Assembly: GCA_021404685.1 (NCBI GenBank)
Contig: QWHC01000002.1
Coordinates: 62,001 to 126,000, forward strand
DNA: 64,000 nt
Origin: Chloroflexi bacterium CFX4
GTDB taxonomy: Bacteria; Chloroflexota; Anaerolineae; Aggregatilineales; UBA2796
Reading direction: 5' to 3'
The translations under genes were made by a program, and so were the position numbers. Positions 26,909 through 35,258 of the stretch are shown piece after piece. The notes below the pieces were generated by a model. It ran no database searches, was not told the DNA's origin, and saw only the letters and a program-made list of their open reading frames with translations. Numbering within the stretch: the first letter of the stretch is position 1; each line of letters starts with the position of its first letter.

Positions 26909-27519
26909 GCGCGCACCGTCTGATCGCGCAGTTCGGCTGCCGCGGCGCGCAGCGCGTCCTCAAAGGCGAGGGTGCGCACGCCATACAGCGCAGCCCCAAA
27001 GTGCCATGTTAGGCGCAGTTCGGCAAGCGCCAATGTGCGCCTTTCCGCGTCCAGATCAGCGTAGGTGCCAAGCTGTGCTGCAAAGTGTGGCGGCATAGGC
27101 GTCCCGTGTGGCACAAAGGCAGCGTACTGCGCCTGTGCCAGATAAGGCGCGGCGTAATCGGCACTGCTGAGCGTCACGGCATCTGCGCCAAGTGCATCTT
27201 CAAAGACGGCGCGCACATAGTCCGTGCTGGCGAACGGTGCGTGCAGCACCTTCAAAATGCCCTTTGGCACATAGGCAAGCGTGCGCTCTAATGCCACAAT
27301 GCCGGCTGCGCCAATGGCAAAGTAGGCGCTCAGGTGAAAGACATAGGCGCACACGAAGTCAGCCGTCGTGTTGATGATCAGCTTGCCCAGCGGCAAAAAC
27401 GGATCATCAATCTTGGCGACGACGGCTGGCAGCTTGTCTAGGGCAGGTGCAATGCCGATTGCCAAACTGCCGCCGCTGCGCGCCTGTGCAGTGCGCAAAC
27501 GCTCTAGGAAGGTTGGCAT
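26905..27519 (-). CDS. PyrF-like (OMP decarboxylase type 2) homologue lacking the catalytic residues
   Basis: A 204-residue protein aligning with type-2 orotidine-5'-phosphate decarboxylases over FLERL, SLAIGIAPALDKLP, TADFVCAY, IVALERTLAYVP and YVRAVFEDALGADAVTLS. The essential DAKRGDI segment reads VLHAPFAS, so the Asp-Lys-Asp set is gone. The KPN lysine after CAY is replaced by VFH. It is also shorter than the usual 270 or so residues. ATG 27519 starts 5 bp after the fumarase stop; a GTG at 27567 overlaps that gene. Reading frame and family length pattern are intact, which suggests a maintained pseudoenzyme. Confidence 0.7.
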   Translation of the reverse strand: MPTFLERLRTAQARSGGSLAIGIAPALDKLPAVVAKIDDPFLPLGKLIINTTADFVCAYVFHLSAYFAIGAAGIVALERTLAYVPKGILKVLHAPFASTDYVRAVFEDALGADAVTLSSADYAAPYLAQAQYAAFVPHGTPMPPHFAAQLGTYADLDAERRTLALAELRLTWHFGAALYGVRTLAFEDALRAAAAELRDQTVRA

Positions 27520-27524
27520 GAAAG

Positions 27525-28496
27525 CTACCACTCCACGGTAGCGCGCCGATAGTAGGGCGTGAACCACTGCGGATCATCGCGGTACTCATGCGTGCCGTCA
27601 GGGAAAATCCGCACGGCGGCGCGGCGCGTGGCATGGCAGAAGTGATGCACCGACATCGGCATGCCGCCGGTGTGCGCGTAGGCACACTCAATCTTCACAG
27701 CCGCAATCGCCGTGCCGCCTGGGAAGCCCATCGGACCGAACCCGGCACGATTGCCCAGTTCAGTGAGTTCTGCTTCCAGCTCCGCTACCAACGGATCAGG
27801 GTTGCGATCTGGCACGTAGCGCAGGCAGGCAGCCTCTTTGCCCAAGCGGAAGCAGGTATCTTTGGTGCCGCCTAGCCCAATGCCCACCACCGAAGGCGGA
27901 CACGCCAAACCGCGCCGATTGAACTCTGCCACCACGTCAAGGAAGAAGCGTTTGATGCCCTTCACACCATCGCTGGGGAACAACATGCGGTAATCGCTGC
28001 CGAACAAGCCGCCTTTATGCACCGCGATAATGTCTATCCAGTCTGCCTCTGGCTCATAGGTATAGGTGACTTCGGGCGCGTGCATTCCCACGTTGTTATC
28101 GTGATCCACGCGGGTGAGTGGATGCACACGGTTTGGGCGCAACGGCATCTTTTGGGTGATGTTTGCCACAGCGCGGCGCAGGGCATTCTCAAAGCCGACC
28201 ATGCCGCCTTCAATGCGGGGTGCCTCGTTGCCGATCTTCACATAATAGCGCGGCAAGCCGGTATCACCACACATGGGGCGCCCACTCTCGATGGCAAGTT
28301 CGGCGTTTGCCTTGATCTGTTCCAACACCAAGAGGCTGAGTGGCTCAGTCTCCAGCGCGATGAGCTGATCAAAGCGGTTCATCACATCAGCAGGGATTGC
28401 CATTGCCGCCTTTTTGTTCAGCGCAAAGGCGATCTCTTCAATCAGTCCAACCGGAATCGCATCACGGGTTAAGGTGGTCACGGCGCACAACCTCAC
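27525..28496 (-). CDS. Class I fumarate hydratase / tartrate dehydratase, alpha subunit
   Basis: A 323-residue subunit of an oxygen-sensitive [4Fe-4S] hydro-lyase. Cluster cysteines are C76 (PMCGDTG), C199 (LACPPSVVGIG) and C287 (HHFCHATRRA). Other family stretches include HKGGLFGSDYRML and HTGGMPMSV. It would convert fumarate to malate (or tartrate to oxaloacetate) together with a separate beta subunit, which is not in this window. The start could be GTG 28496 or GTG 28481; the latter has GAGG upstream. It heads the small operon with the two pyrimidine-enzyme homologues. Confidence 0.88.
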   Translation of the reverse strand: MRLCAVTTLTRDAIPVGLIEEIAFALNKKAAMAIPADVMNRFDQLIALETEPLSLLVLEQIKANAELAIESGRPMCGDTGLPRYYVKIGNEAPRIEGGMVGFENALRRAVANITQKMPLRPNRVHPLTRVDHDNNVGMHAPEVTYTYEPEADWIDIIAVHKGGLFGSDYRMLFPSDGVKGIKRFFLDVVAEFNRRGLACPPSVVGIGLGGTKDTCFRLGKEAACLRYVPDRNPDPLVAELEAELTELGNRAGFGPMGFPGGTAIAAVKIECAYAHTGGMPMSVHHFCHATRRAAVRIFPDGTHEYRDDPQWFTPYYRRATVEW

Positions 28497-28577
28497 ACAG
28501 CAGGGTAATGGGAGTAGTGTACCGCATTTTCGGCGCGCTGCGTATGCCGAATGCCGCCGCGCTCAATCCAAATTGCC

Positions 28578-29261
28578 CTAACCCTTCGGCAGTGCCGCCG
28601 CGAACGCCCGCGTGATTGCCGTTGGGTTGGTGATGGCGGTGCCAACCACAACGGCATACGCGCCGACATCAAAGGCAGCGCGCACGTCGTCAGGTGTGGC
28701 AAGCCGTCCTTCACAAATCACTGGCACCCGTAAGCGTGCCGCCAGTTCACGCACCAACGCCAAATCTGCGCCTGTGGTGCGTGGACGATCTTCGGTGTAG
28801 CCTGCTAAGGTGGTGGCGATCAGCGCTGCGCCGGCTGCCTCAGCCGCAAGGGCAGCCTCCACTGTGTCAATATCTGCCATAACCAGCACGCCCAATTCCT
28901 GACGAATGCGCTGGATCAAGACCTCTGGTGCAAGTCCGCCTTGCCGCGGACGGCGCGTGGCATCCAACGCCACAATCTCCGCGCCCGCCCGCACCACTTG
29001 CCGCGCTGAGGCAAGCGTCGGCGTGATGTAGACGGGATAGCGTGTGCCACGCCGCTTGTTAATACCGATGATCGGCAAGCTGACGGCGCCGCGCACGGCG
29101 CGCACATCTCGTGCGCCATTGGCGCGGATTGCGGCAGCGCCACCGAGTTCGGCACAGCGCGCAAAGGCTGCCATGAACTTGCCGCCATAAACAGGGCTGT
29201 GTGGCTGTGCTTGGCACGAGACGATCAGTCCGCCGCGCAGCCTTTCAAGGGTTGGGTGCAT
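28578..29261 (-). CDS. nanE: Putative N-acetylmannosamine-6-phosphate 2-epimerase
   Basis: A 227-residue TIM-barrel epimerase of the NanE family that interconverts ManNAc-6-P and GlcNAc-6-P in sialic-acid or amino-sugar catabolism. Catalytic lysine is in IIGINKR (K69) and glutamate in VICEGRLATP (E184). GGLIVSCQAQPHSPVY at the start is typical. ATG 29261 with GAGGAA eight bases upstream is chosen; a longer in-frame extension to 29534 is not NanE-like and overlaps the divergent gene. No other nan gene is nearby. Its role may be peptidoglycan amino-sugar recycling. Confidence 0.85.
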   Translation of the reverse strand: MHPTLERLRGGLIVSCQAQPHSPVYGGKFMAAFARCAELGGAAAIRANGARDVRAVRGAVSLPIIGINKRRGTRYPVYITPTLASARQVVRAGAEIVALDATRRPRQGGLAPEVLIQRIRQELGVLVMADIDTVEAALAAEAAGAALIATTLAGYTEDRPRTTGADLALVRELAARLRVPVICEGRLATPDDVRAAFDVGAYAVVVGTAITNPTAITRAFAAALPKG

Positions 29262-29364
29262 ACACTGTTCCTCAAAGCAATTTTTGCAAAGCTGCCTTGC
29301 ACTAGGGGCGCGCTGGATTGTATCACAGGGTGAGTGGATAGGCGTGTAGGAAAAGGGCGGGAAA

Positions 29365-30183
29365 TTGTGGGTTACAATAAGCACGGCATCGTGCGATCCG
29401 CATGAGGGTGAGGAAGGCGGTCTGCCGTGCGTTGGGATACACTTCGGGTTTACCTTTGATCGCTCGATTGGAAATAGGATTTTGCAAGACTTCACCGCTT
29501 GGCTAGACCCATTTGTTGCAACCCAGAACGACAACGCCTCTCTGCAGCATGATATCGCCGCACTTCAAGCGGCAGGCATGAATTCTTATGAAACACTCTT
29601 GCAGATCGCCGACGATTCGCAGGCTGACCCTAACATCCGTGCGCTTGCCTGTTGGTTGCTTGGTAAAACGAAACGTTCGGAGAGCCTGCCAACGTTGATG
29701 CGCGCTTGCCAAAGCCCAACCCTGACAGTCAAAGTGGCTGCGCTACAGGCGCTCAGGGACTATTCGCCTGATGAACAACTTTCCGCCATCGCCATAGACG
29801 TTTTGCTGTACGATGCATCTCAGGAAGCGCGCCGAGCGGCGGCTTATGCGCTGGCTGCGGTTGGCACGGAAAACGCCCTGCTCATACTTATCACTGTGCT
29901 TCAAGATAGCGCACAAGCACCCACTGTGCGTGGAATGGTTGCCGAGACGCTTTCCAATTTTGCCCACCCAAGCGTTGTAGAAGCCCTTATCACAAGCCTG
30001 GATGATCCTGAGGTGGAAGTGCGTTTTTGGGCAACTTATGCACTGGGTGAACTTGGCGATCCGCAGGCGTTGCCGAAGTTGCGGCAGCTTGCTTCGGACG
30101 ATGATGGCGTGTTAGCCAACTGGGGCGCCATCAGACAAGAAGCCAGACACGCCATAGATTCTATTATGCAGCATGGGGAATAG
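29365..30183 (+). CDS. HEAT-repeat protein
   Basis: Up to 272 residues, of which about the last 210 are HEAT/PBS-lyase-like alpha-helical repeats (PNIRALACWLLGKT, LTVKVAALQALRDY, QEARRAAAYALAAVG, VEVRFWATYALGELGD). Such proteins are protein-interaction scaffolds. The start is uncertain: TTG 29365 is the first possible codon, but the first 38 residues look non-coding. A TTG around 29482, just after AATAGGA, would begin at the first helical segment. Ends at a strong hairpin shared with the glyA-gcvT gene. Confidence 0.7.
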   Translation: MWVTISTASCDPHEGEEGGLPCVGIHFGFTFDRSIGNRILQDFTAWLDPFVATQNDNASLQHDIAALQAAGMNSYETLLQIADDSQADPNIRALACWLLGKTKRSESLPTLMRACQSPTLTVKVAALQALRDYSPDEQLSAIAIDVLLYDASQEARRAAAYALAAVGTENALLILITVLQDSAQAPTVRGMVAETLSNFAHPSVVEALITSLDDPEVEVRFWATYALGELGDPQALPKLRQLASDDDGVLANWGAIRQEARHAIDSIMQHGE

Positions 30184-30195
30184 GTAGCATTGAAA

Positions 30196-30226
30196 GCAGG
30201 GCGTGCGTAGGGCAGACACGCCCTGC
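30196..30226. terminator. Bidirectional terminator hairpin
   Basis: Perfect 10-bp stem GCAGGGCGTG / CACGCCCTGC with an 11-base loop between the convergent HEAT and glyA-gcvT genes. Confidence 0.65.
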
Positions 30227-30246
30227 CTTCCAGAGAAGGTGCGCCC

Positions 30247-33200
30247 CTACTTCTTCTTGACGGGGAAGCGCGGCAGCACAGCCGCCGCATCCGGGATAGG
30301 CAGACGGTCGCCCAGCGCCACGGCAGCCGGCAGGCGCGTCTCCTTGCCCACATTCAGGATCATCAACGGCGTTTCAGGCGCGGCAAATTCCTCTTTCAGA
30401 TAGGCCTGCCCACACTGATAGCCTTCTGAATCAATGCTGCATGAGGTCACCACGCCGATCACACTGCCGCGCCGATCCAGCACCGCCGCGCCCGGCTGCG
30501 GTGGACGCACACCTTTGTTCGCCATGCGGAAGCGCACAATGACAGCTTCACGCTTCTGCTCACGGGCAAGGTATGCCAGCTTGCCCACGAAGAACGGCTT
30601 CCAGAGCTTCACATAGCTGCCAAAGCCTGCATCGCCCGCCGTGAAGGCGTGATCGCCGCCTAGCTCATGCCCGTAGAGTGGCAAGCCCGCCTCGATGCGC
30701 GTGCTATCACGGCTGGCAAGTCCGCAAGGCTGCGCGCCTGCCTCTACCAACGCTGTGAAAAGCGCGGCTGCCTGCGTTGGCTGTACGAACAATTCAAAGG
30801 CAACGCGCTCACCGGTGTAGCCCGTCCGCGAGATGATGAGGTCGAACGCGCCTAAGGTAAAGCGCCCAACCGTAGACCACGCCATGCCTGCCAAGCGCTT
30901 CTTGTCGGCATCGTTGTTTGCCATGTTCTGCAACAAGGCAAGACTGCCCTGCCCTTGTAAGGCGATGTCTACGCGGCAATCCGCGCCATACTGCGGATCG
31001 CGCAAATCGCGCAGGATCACGTCTGACGGATCATCCAGCAGGCGCGCCGACGGACGCGACGGATCAATTTGCACCTCACCGCGCAGCACGCCGTTCACCC
31101 ACGCCCAGTTTTTATCGTTGTTGCTGGCATTCACCACCACCATAAAGTGATCTTCGGCAAGGCGGTAGATGTAAATATCATCCAACGGCACGCCGTCAAT
31201 TGCTAACAGGTAGGTGTAGTGCGCCTCGCCAACCTTCAAAGCGCGCACGTCGTTGGTCGTCAGCCGATCAAGGAAGTGTGCCGCAGCGCGTCCGCGCACA
31301 TCCCAAACACCCATGTGCGTCACATCGAAAATGCCTACCGCGCTGCGGACGGCGGCATGTTCAACGCTCACGCTCTTATACCACAACGGCATTTCGTAGC
31401 CGGCGAACGGCGCCATCTTCGCGCCAAGCTGCTTGTGTACCTCATAGAGTGGTGTGCGCTTGATTGGTTGATCGGTTGGTTCTTGCCAGGTGAAAATCGG
31501 CAGCGGTGCGCCGCCTTCCGCCTTCAAGCACTCGCCACGCGCACCCACGAAGTAATCTTTGTGCGCGGAAAAGCCCGCCAAGCTGCCAATCGGCACGCTG
31601 ATCGGCTGAGCAGGCGCACCCAGCACGCTGATCACCACGGCGCCCGCCAATTTGCCGTAGACATCCAGCGGATCGTAGATCGTGAAACCATCCGAGAGCG
31701 CTTGCAGCCACGCCGCCGCCCGCCCGCCTTCGGCATTCAGGTGCAGATGATAGACATCCGCAGCAATGCGCTCAAGGCTGCCGCTGGCAATCAGCGAGCC
31801 ATCGCTCTCTAGCACGCTGGTTGGCTCGGAATCGCCCACTGCCAAGCCATAAACGCGGCTGGTAAGCGCCACGCGCAAAAAGTCGGCGGCGGCAGCGCCA
31901 CGCACCGCAATAGAACACGCACCGCGGTCTGCCATCTCATCTACCCAAAGCGTCAGGTGCTGCTTGCCTTTCTCGGTCATGCGCGTGCCAACAACAGGCG
32001 CAGCATAGTCAATGCCCGCCTCCAAGCAGAGCTGCGCCACGGCGTGCCGCGCCTCACTAAGCGCCTTGAAGGGCAGCTTGGCACGCGGATCATCTTTGCC
32101 ACCTTTGCCAGCATAGCTGAATGGCTGCGCCGCCTGTAAGGTGTGTGCGATGATCGAGGCGAGGCGGTCAATTTCAGGCTCACGGAAGCCGCGCTGCGTG
32201 ATCCACGGTGTGCCAAGCCGAATGCCGCTTGGGCGCGCCGCAGTGGTATCGCCGGGAATGGTGTTGCGGTTGCAGGTGATGCCGACCAAATCGAGGATGC
32301 GCGCCGCCATATCGCCGCTGAGTGGGGTGCCATCCGCGCCGCGCACTGTGCGAACATTGACGACCAGCAAATGCGTATTCGTGCCGCCATAGACCAGACG
32401 CAAGCCGTGTTCGGTCAGCTTTTCGGCAAGGCGCGCCGCATTCTTGACGGTTTGGGCTTGCAGCGCCTTAAACTGATCGGTCTTTGCCAGCTTCAGGGCA
32501 ACGGCAAGCGCTGCAATGCTGTTCATGTGCGGTCCGCCCTGCTCACCAGGGAAGACGCCGCGATCAAGCTTTTTGGCGAGGTCAGCGCGGTGCGTGATGA
32601 TGACTGCGCCACGCGGTCCGCCGAGCGTTTTATGCGTGGTAAAGGTCACAATGTCCGCAATGCCGATTGGTGAAGGATAGACGCCAGCGGCAATCAAGCC
32701 GGCAACATGCGCCACGTCCGCCATCAACAGCGCACCACAGGCATCGGCAATCTCGCGCAGCTTTTGCCAATCGGGCGCCAGCGGGTAAGAAGAATAGCCG
32801 CCGATGATGATCTTCGGGCGGTGCTGCATGGCAGTGCTGTATGCGCCTTCGTAGTCAATCAGCTCCGTCTCCGGGTGAACGCCGTAGAAAACAGCGTTAT
32901 ACTGCTTGCCGCTGCGGGCGGCCGGGCTGCCGTGCGTCAGGTGACCGCCGTGCAACAAATCCATGCCCATGATCGTATCGCCGGGCGCGATCAAAGCGGT
33001 GTAGACGGCACTGTTGGCAGGTGCGCCGCTTAAGGGTTGCACATTCACAAAGAGTTTATCGGCGTTCAGGCGCTCGGTGGCAAAGAGTTCTGCGGCACGC
33101 CGCCGCGCCAAAGATTCAACCAAGTTGGCGAACTCGGTGCCTTTGTAGTAGCGCGGATCGCTGTAGCGGCGGAAGTCGGCAAGGTGCTGATCAAAGTCCA

Positions 33201-33429
33201 GCAGGGCGGCTTCCGCCATCGTCCGCATCTCGTCCGGCGGATAGCCTTCCGTGTACAGGTTGTGATAGTGTGAGGTAAGCGCTTGCCGCACAGCATACGG
33301 CACGGTGGACTCGGATGCGATCATGATCAGGCGGCGGCGCTGACGTTCCGCCTCAAGGTTGATCAGATCGGCAAGATCGGGGTCAAGGTCGGCAAGATCG
33401 CCGCGGAACAGAAAGTCGTTTAAGGTCAT
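30247..33429 (-). CDS. glyA-gcvT: Fused serine hydroxymethyltransferase - aminomethyltransferase
   Basis: A 1060-residue bifunctional protein. Residues 1-435 are serine hydroxymethyltransferase (serine plus THF to glycine plus methylene-THF), with the PLP lysine K267 in TFTTHKTLGGPRG. Residues about 656-1060 are GcvT, the THF-dependent aminomethyltransferase of the glycine cleavage system (KRTPLYEVHKQLGAKMAPFAGYEMPLWY, FDVTHMG, ISRTGYTGE). Residues about 436-655 match neither part. No stop or frameshift interrupts it. ATG 33429 with GGAG upstream is chosen. The fusion joins two enzymes that share methylene-THF and glycine. It follows the Nudix gene by 57 bp. No glycine riboswitch fits in that gap. 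Confidence 0.93.
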   Translation of the reverse strand: MTLNDFLFRGDLADLDPDLADLINLEAERQRRRLIMIASESTVPYAVRQALTSHYHNLYTEGYPPDEMRTMAEAALLDFDQHLADFRRYSDPRYYKGTEFANLVESLARRRAAELFATERLNADKLFVNVQPLSGAPANSAVYTALIAPGDTIMGMDLLHGGHLTHGSPAARSGKQYNAVFYGVHPETELIDYEGAYSTAMQHRPKIIIGGYSSYPLAPDWQKLREIADACGALLMADVAHVAGLIAAGVYPSPIGIADIVTFTTHKTLGGPRGAVIITHRADLAKKLDRGVFPGEQGGPHMNSIAALAVALKLAKTDQFKALQAQTVKNAARLAEKLTEHGLRLVYGGTNTHLLVVNVRTVRGADGTPLSGDMAARILDLVGITCNRNTIPGDTTAARPSGIRLGTPWITQRGFREPEIDRLASIIAHTLQAAQPFSYAGKGGKDDPRAKLPFKALSEARHAVAQLCLEAGIDYAAPVVGTRMTEKGKQHLTLWVDEMADRGACSIAVRGAAAADFLRVALTSRVYGLAVGDSEPTSVLESDGSLIASGSLERIAADVYHLHLNAEGGRAAAWLQALSDGFTIYDPLDVYGKLAGAVVISVLGAPAQPISVPIGSLAGFSAHKDYFVGARGECLKAEGGAPLPIFTWQEPTDQPIKRTPLYEVHKQLGAKMAPFAGYEMPLWYKSVSVEHAAVRSAVGIFDVTHMGVWDVRGRAAAHFLDRLTTNDVRALKVGEAHYTYLLAIDGVPLDDIYIYRLAEDHFMVVVNASNNDKNWAWVNGVLRGEVQIDPSRPSARLLDDPSDVILRDLRDPQYGADCRVDIALQGQGSLALLQNMANNDADKKRLAGMAWSTVGRFTLGAFDLIISRTGYTGERVAFELFVQPTQAAALFTALVEAGAQPCGLASRDSTRIEAGLPLYGHELGGDHAFTAGDAGFGSYVKLWKPFFVGKLAYLAREQKREAVIVRFRMANKGVRPPQPGAAVLDRRGSVIGVVTSCSIDSEGYQCGQAYLKEEFAAPETPLMILNVGKETRLPAAVALGDRLPIPDAAAVLPRFPVKKK

Positions 33430-33486
33430 GGTCTCTCCACAAGTGCGGTTGGGCAAAATGGGTTAGGCCGCGGTACGGCAAGCCTG

Positions 33487-33927
33487 CTAGGCAGTGCCGC
33501 TGCGAATTTGATCGCCATAGCGCGAAAGGCTGGCGCGAATGGCTGCCAGCTCAAAGCCTGTGTGCAGGTTGCCATTGGCATGGCACTGCATCACTTCGGC
33601 AAGCGTCCACCACGTGATGTTTAGAATTTCGTTACTATCAATAATGAAGTTAATATTGCGCGGACGTGCAAAATAGATATGATGCGCGCGCTCGCGGTAG
33701 GTATACATTGCCACAAAGCCGACCACATCCGCGGTCATGGCGAATTCTTCGTGCAATTCACGGTGCAGGGCGGCCATCAGGTTTGGATCGCTCGCCTCCA
33801 CGCGACCGCCGGGCAAGCCCCATTTGCCAATGGTGCCGGGTAATCTGTTGTGGTGCTGCACTAGCAGGAACTTGCCCTCATAGAGCAGAACGGCGCGCAC
33901 CGCTGGACTGCGTACTGTTGCACTCAT
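33487..33927 (-). CDS. Nudix hydrolase
   Basis: A 146-residue nucleotide-diphosphate hydrolase. The Nudix box reads GGRVEASDPNLMAALHRELHEEFAM: REL-x-EE, which binds metal, is intact, but one residue is inserted before it and the last Gly is Ala. Flanking strands VRAVLLYEGKFLLVQHHN and WGLPGG are typical. It may clean up nucleotides or act on NDP-sugars. The ATG has GGGGATG upstream. A TATAAT -10 lies at 33972-33977 on the minus strand. Probably co-transcribed with glyA-gcvT. Confidence 0.85.
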   Translation of the reverse strand: MSATVRSPAVRAVLLYEGKFLLVQHHNRLPGTIGKWGLPGGRVEASDPNLMAALHRELHEEFAMTADVVGFVAMYTYRERAHHIYFARPRNINFIIDSNEILNITWWTLAEVMQCHANGNLHTGFELAAIRASLSRYGDQIRSGTA

Positions 33928-33971
33928 ACTTTTTCATCCCCAAGGATACGCTACAAACAGACTGATCTTTA

Positions 33972-33981
33972 ATTATAGCGG
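33972..33981 (-). promoter_or_regulatory. -10 element for the Nudix/glyA-gcvT operon
   Basis: CCGCTATAAT on the minus strand, a consensus TATAAT 45 bases before the Nudix ATG. The -35 region is not convincing. Confidence 0.45.
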
Positions 33982-34047
33982 AAATGGGCAGCGGCGGACA
34001 CTCTAAAAATCTCTGGGCGTTGGTGAAGGGTGTGCGATCAAGCCAAC

Positions 34048-34085
34048 CCCTAGCCCTTTCCCCGCGGGCAGGGAAAGGGGAGCGG
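34048..34085. repeat. REP-like palindrome, copy 1
   Basis: CCCTAGCCCTTTCCC followed by an 8-base loop and GGGAAAGGG: a 9-bp stem in the 241-bp gap between the Nudix and alpha/beta hydrolase genes. A related copy occurs at 57370-57400. No gene is seen in the rest of the gap. Confidence 0.55.
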
Positions 34086-34168
34086 TGGCGGGACTGAGAG
34101 GGCGAGGCTTGCAGGTATTCACACAGCGAGTCCAGCACTGCGCCGCACCGTAGCCGCCCGACCACACC

Positions 34169-35167
34169 TCAGGCACGTTGCCAGAAACGATCCAACACAG
34201 CGGCGACCTCAGCCATGCGCTCAAAGTGTGGCAAGCCGCGTGTTGGCGCGATCTGCTCTGCTTGCCAGCAAGCGTTGTTCGCCATCAGATCGGGCAGGGC
34301 GCTGAAGGCGCTGAAGGCATCCTGATCGTAAATGACCAACGTCGGCACGCGCAGTTGGCTGTAAACGCGCTCTAGAATATCGGGCGAGAAGAGTTTGCCG
34401 CTGATGAAATGTAAGGGCGCGTAGCGTGCGCCCTGCCGATGGGCTGTGGCGTAGGCATAGGCGATCAAGCCTTCATCCGGCAGCCCTTCAAAACTTTGCT
34501 TCAGGAAGTAGCGAATGCTAGTGCGCGTCGCCAGCAGGTCGTAGAGTGCTTGACTCCATAATGGGAAGGCAAAAGTGCGGTAAAGCAGCTCAGAAACGCC
34601 GCGCACTTGCGCTTGCCGCTCGGATAGTCCCGTGGGCGAGATAAGTGTTAGCGAGCGCAAGCGCTCTGGCATGGCAAGCGCAACACTTGCCGCAAACTCC
34701 GCACCAAGCGAGAGCGCGACCATATCGACAGCCTGATCTTCCTTCACCTGTGTGCGGAGCAGGTCGGCAATCGCCTCGCTAAAAGTGTTTGGCGTATAGC
34801 GGCGATCTGAGCGTTCGGAAAAGCCGAAGCCGGGCAGGTCAAGCGCGTAGATTGGGCGCGTGCCGCGGTAGTGGTCAAAGATCGGGCGCATTTCATAGGC
34901 AGAGGCAGCCGCATTAATGCTATGGATCAAGACCAGCGGGCGCTTGTGGGCAGCATCCTCTGGGCGCGAACGGTAGTAGCTCAGCACGCCGGCGGCGCGG
35001 TTGGCAAAGGTGCGGCGCTCCGCGTTCAGCGCCAGCGGCAAAGGGTGCTTGTGATTGATGAACAAGCGGCTGTAAGTGATCCAACCGAGTGCCGCAGCGG
35101 CGCTAATGCCAAGCGTGCCAAGCAGCAAGGCGGGCGCAACTGATTTTTTCTTGATCGCGTTCGTCAT
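34169..35167 (-). CDS. Alpha/beta hydrolase
   Basis: A 332-residue hydrolase with an N-terminal membrane helix (ALLLGTLGISAAAALGWITYS), so probably membrane-anchored. Motifs: LVLIHSINAAASAYEMR (oxyanion side), DLPGFGFSER, nucleophile elbow ALSLGAEFA (serine, with Ala for the usual first Gly), IYDQDAF for the acid, and RGLPHFER carrying the histidine. Resembles lysophospholipase/MhpC-type enzymes found in Cyanobacteria and Chloroflexota. Substrate unknown. No clear operon partner. Confidence 0.8.
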   Translation of the reverse strand: MTNAIKKKSVAPALLLGTLGISAAAALGWITYSRLFINHKHPLPLALNAERRTFANRAAGVLSYYRSRPEDAAHKRPLVLIHSINAAASAYEMRPIFDHYRGTRPIYALDLPGFGFSERSDRRYTPNTFSEAIADLLRTQVKEDQAVDMVALSLGAEFAASVALAMPERLRSLTLISPTGLSERQAQVRGVSELLYRTFAFPLWSQALYDLLATRTSIRYFLKQSFEGLPDEGLIAYAYATAHRQGARYAPLHFISGKLFSPDILERVYSQLRVPTLVIYDQDAFSAFSALPDLMANNACWQAEQIAPTRGLPHFERMAEVAAVLDRFWQRA

Positions 35168-35258
35168 AAATACTTTGATGCCTTTCGTATGCGTAGCGCT
35201 ATACGCACACGCCTATTTTAGGGTAGCGCGCTGCACATGCCCAATGTGCTGCGGAAGG

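Noticed and set aside
33430..33486. Glycine riboswitch before glyA-gcvT
   Set aside because: The gap is only 57 bp and shows none of the conserved aptamer structure.
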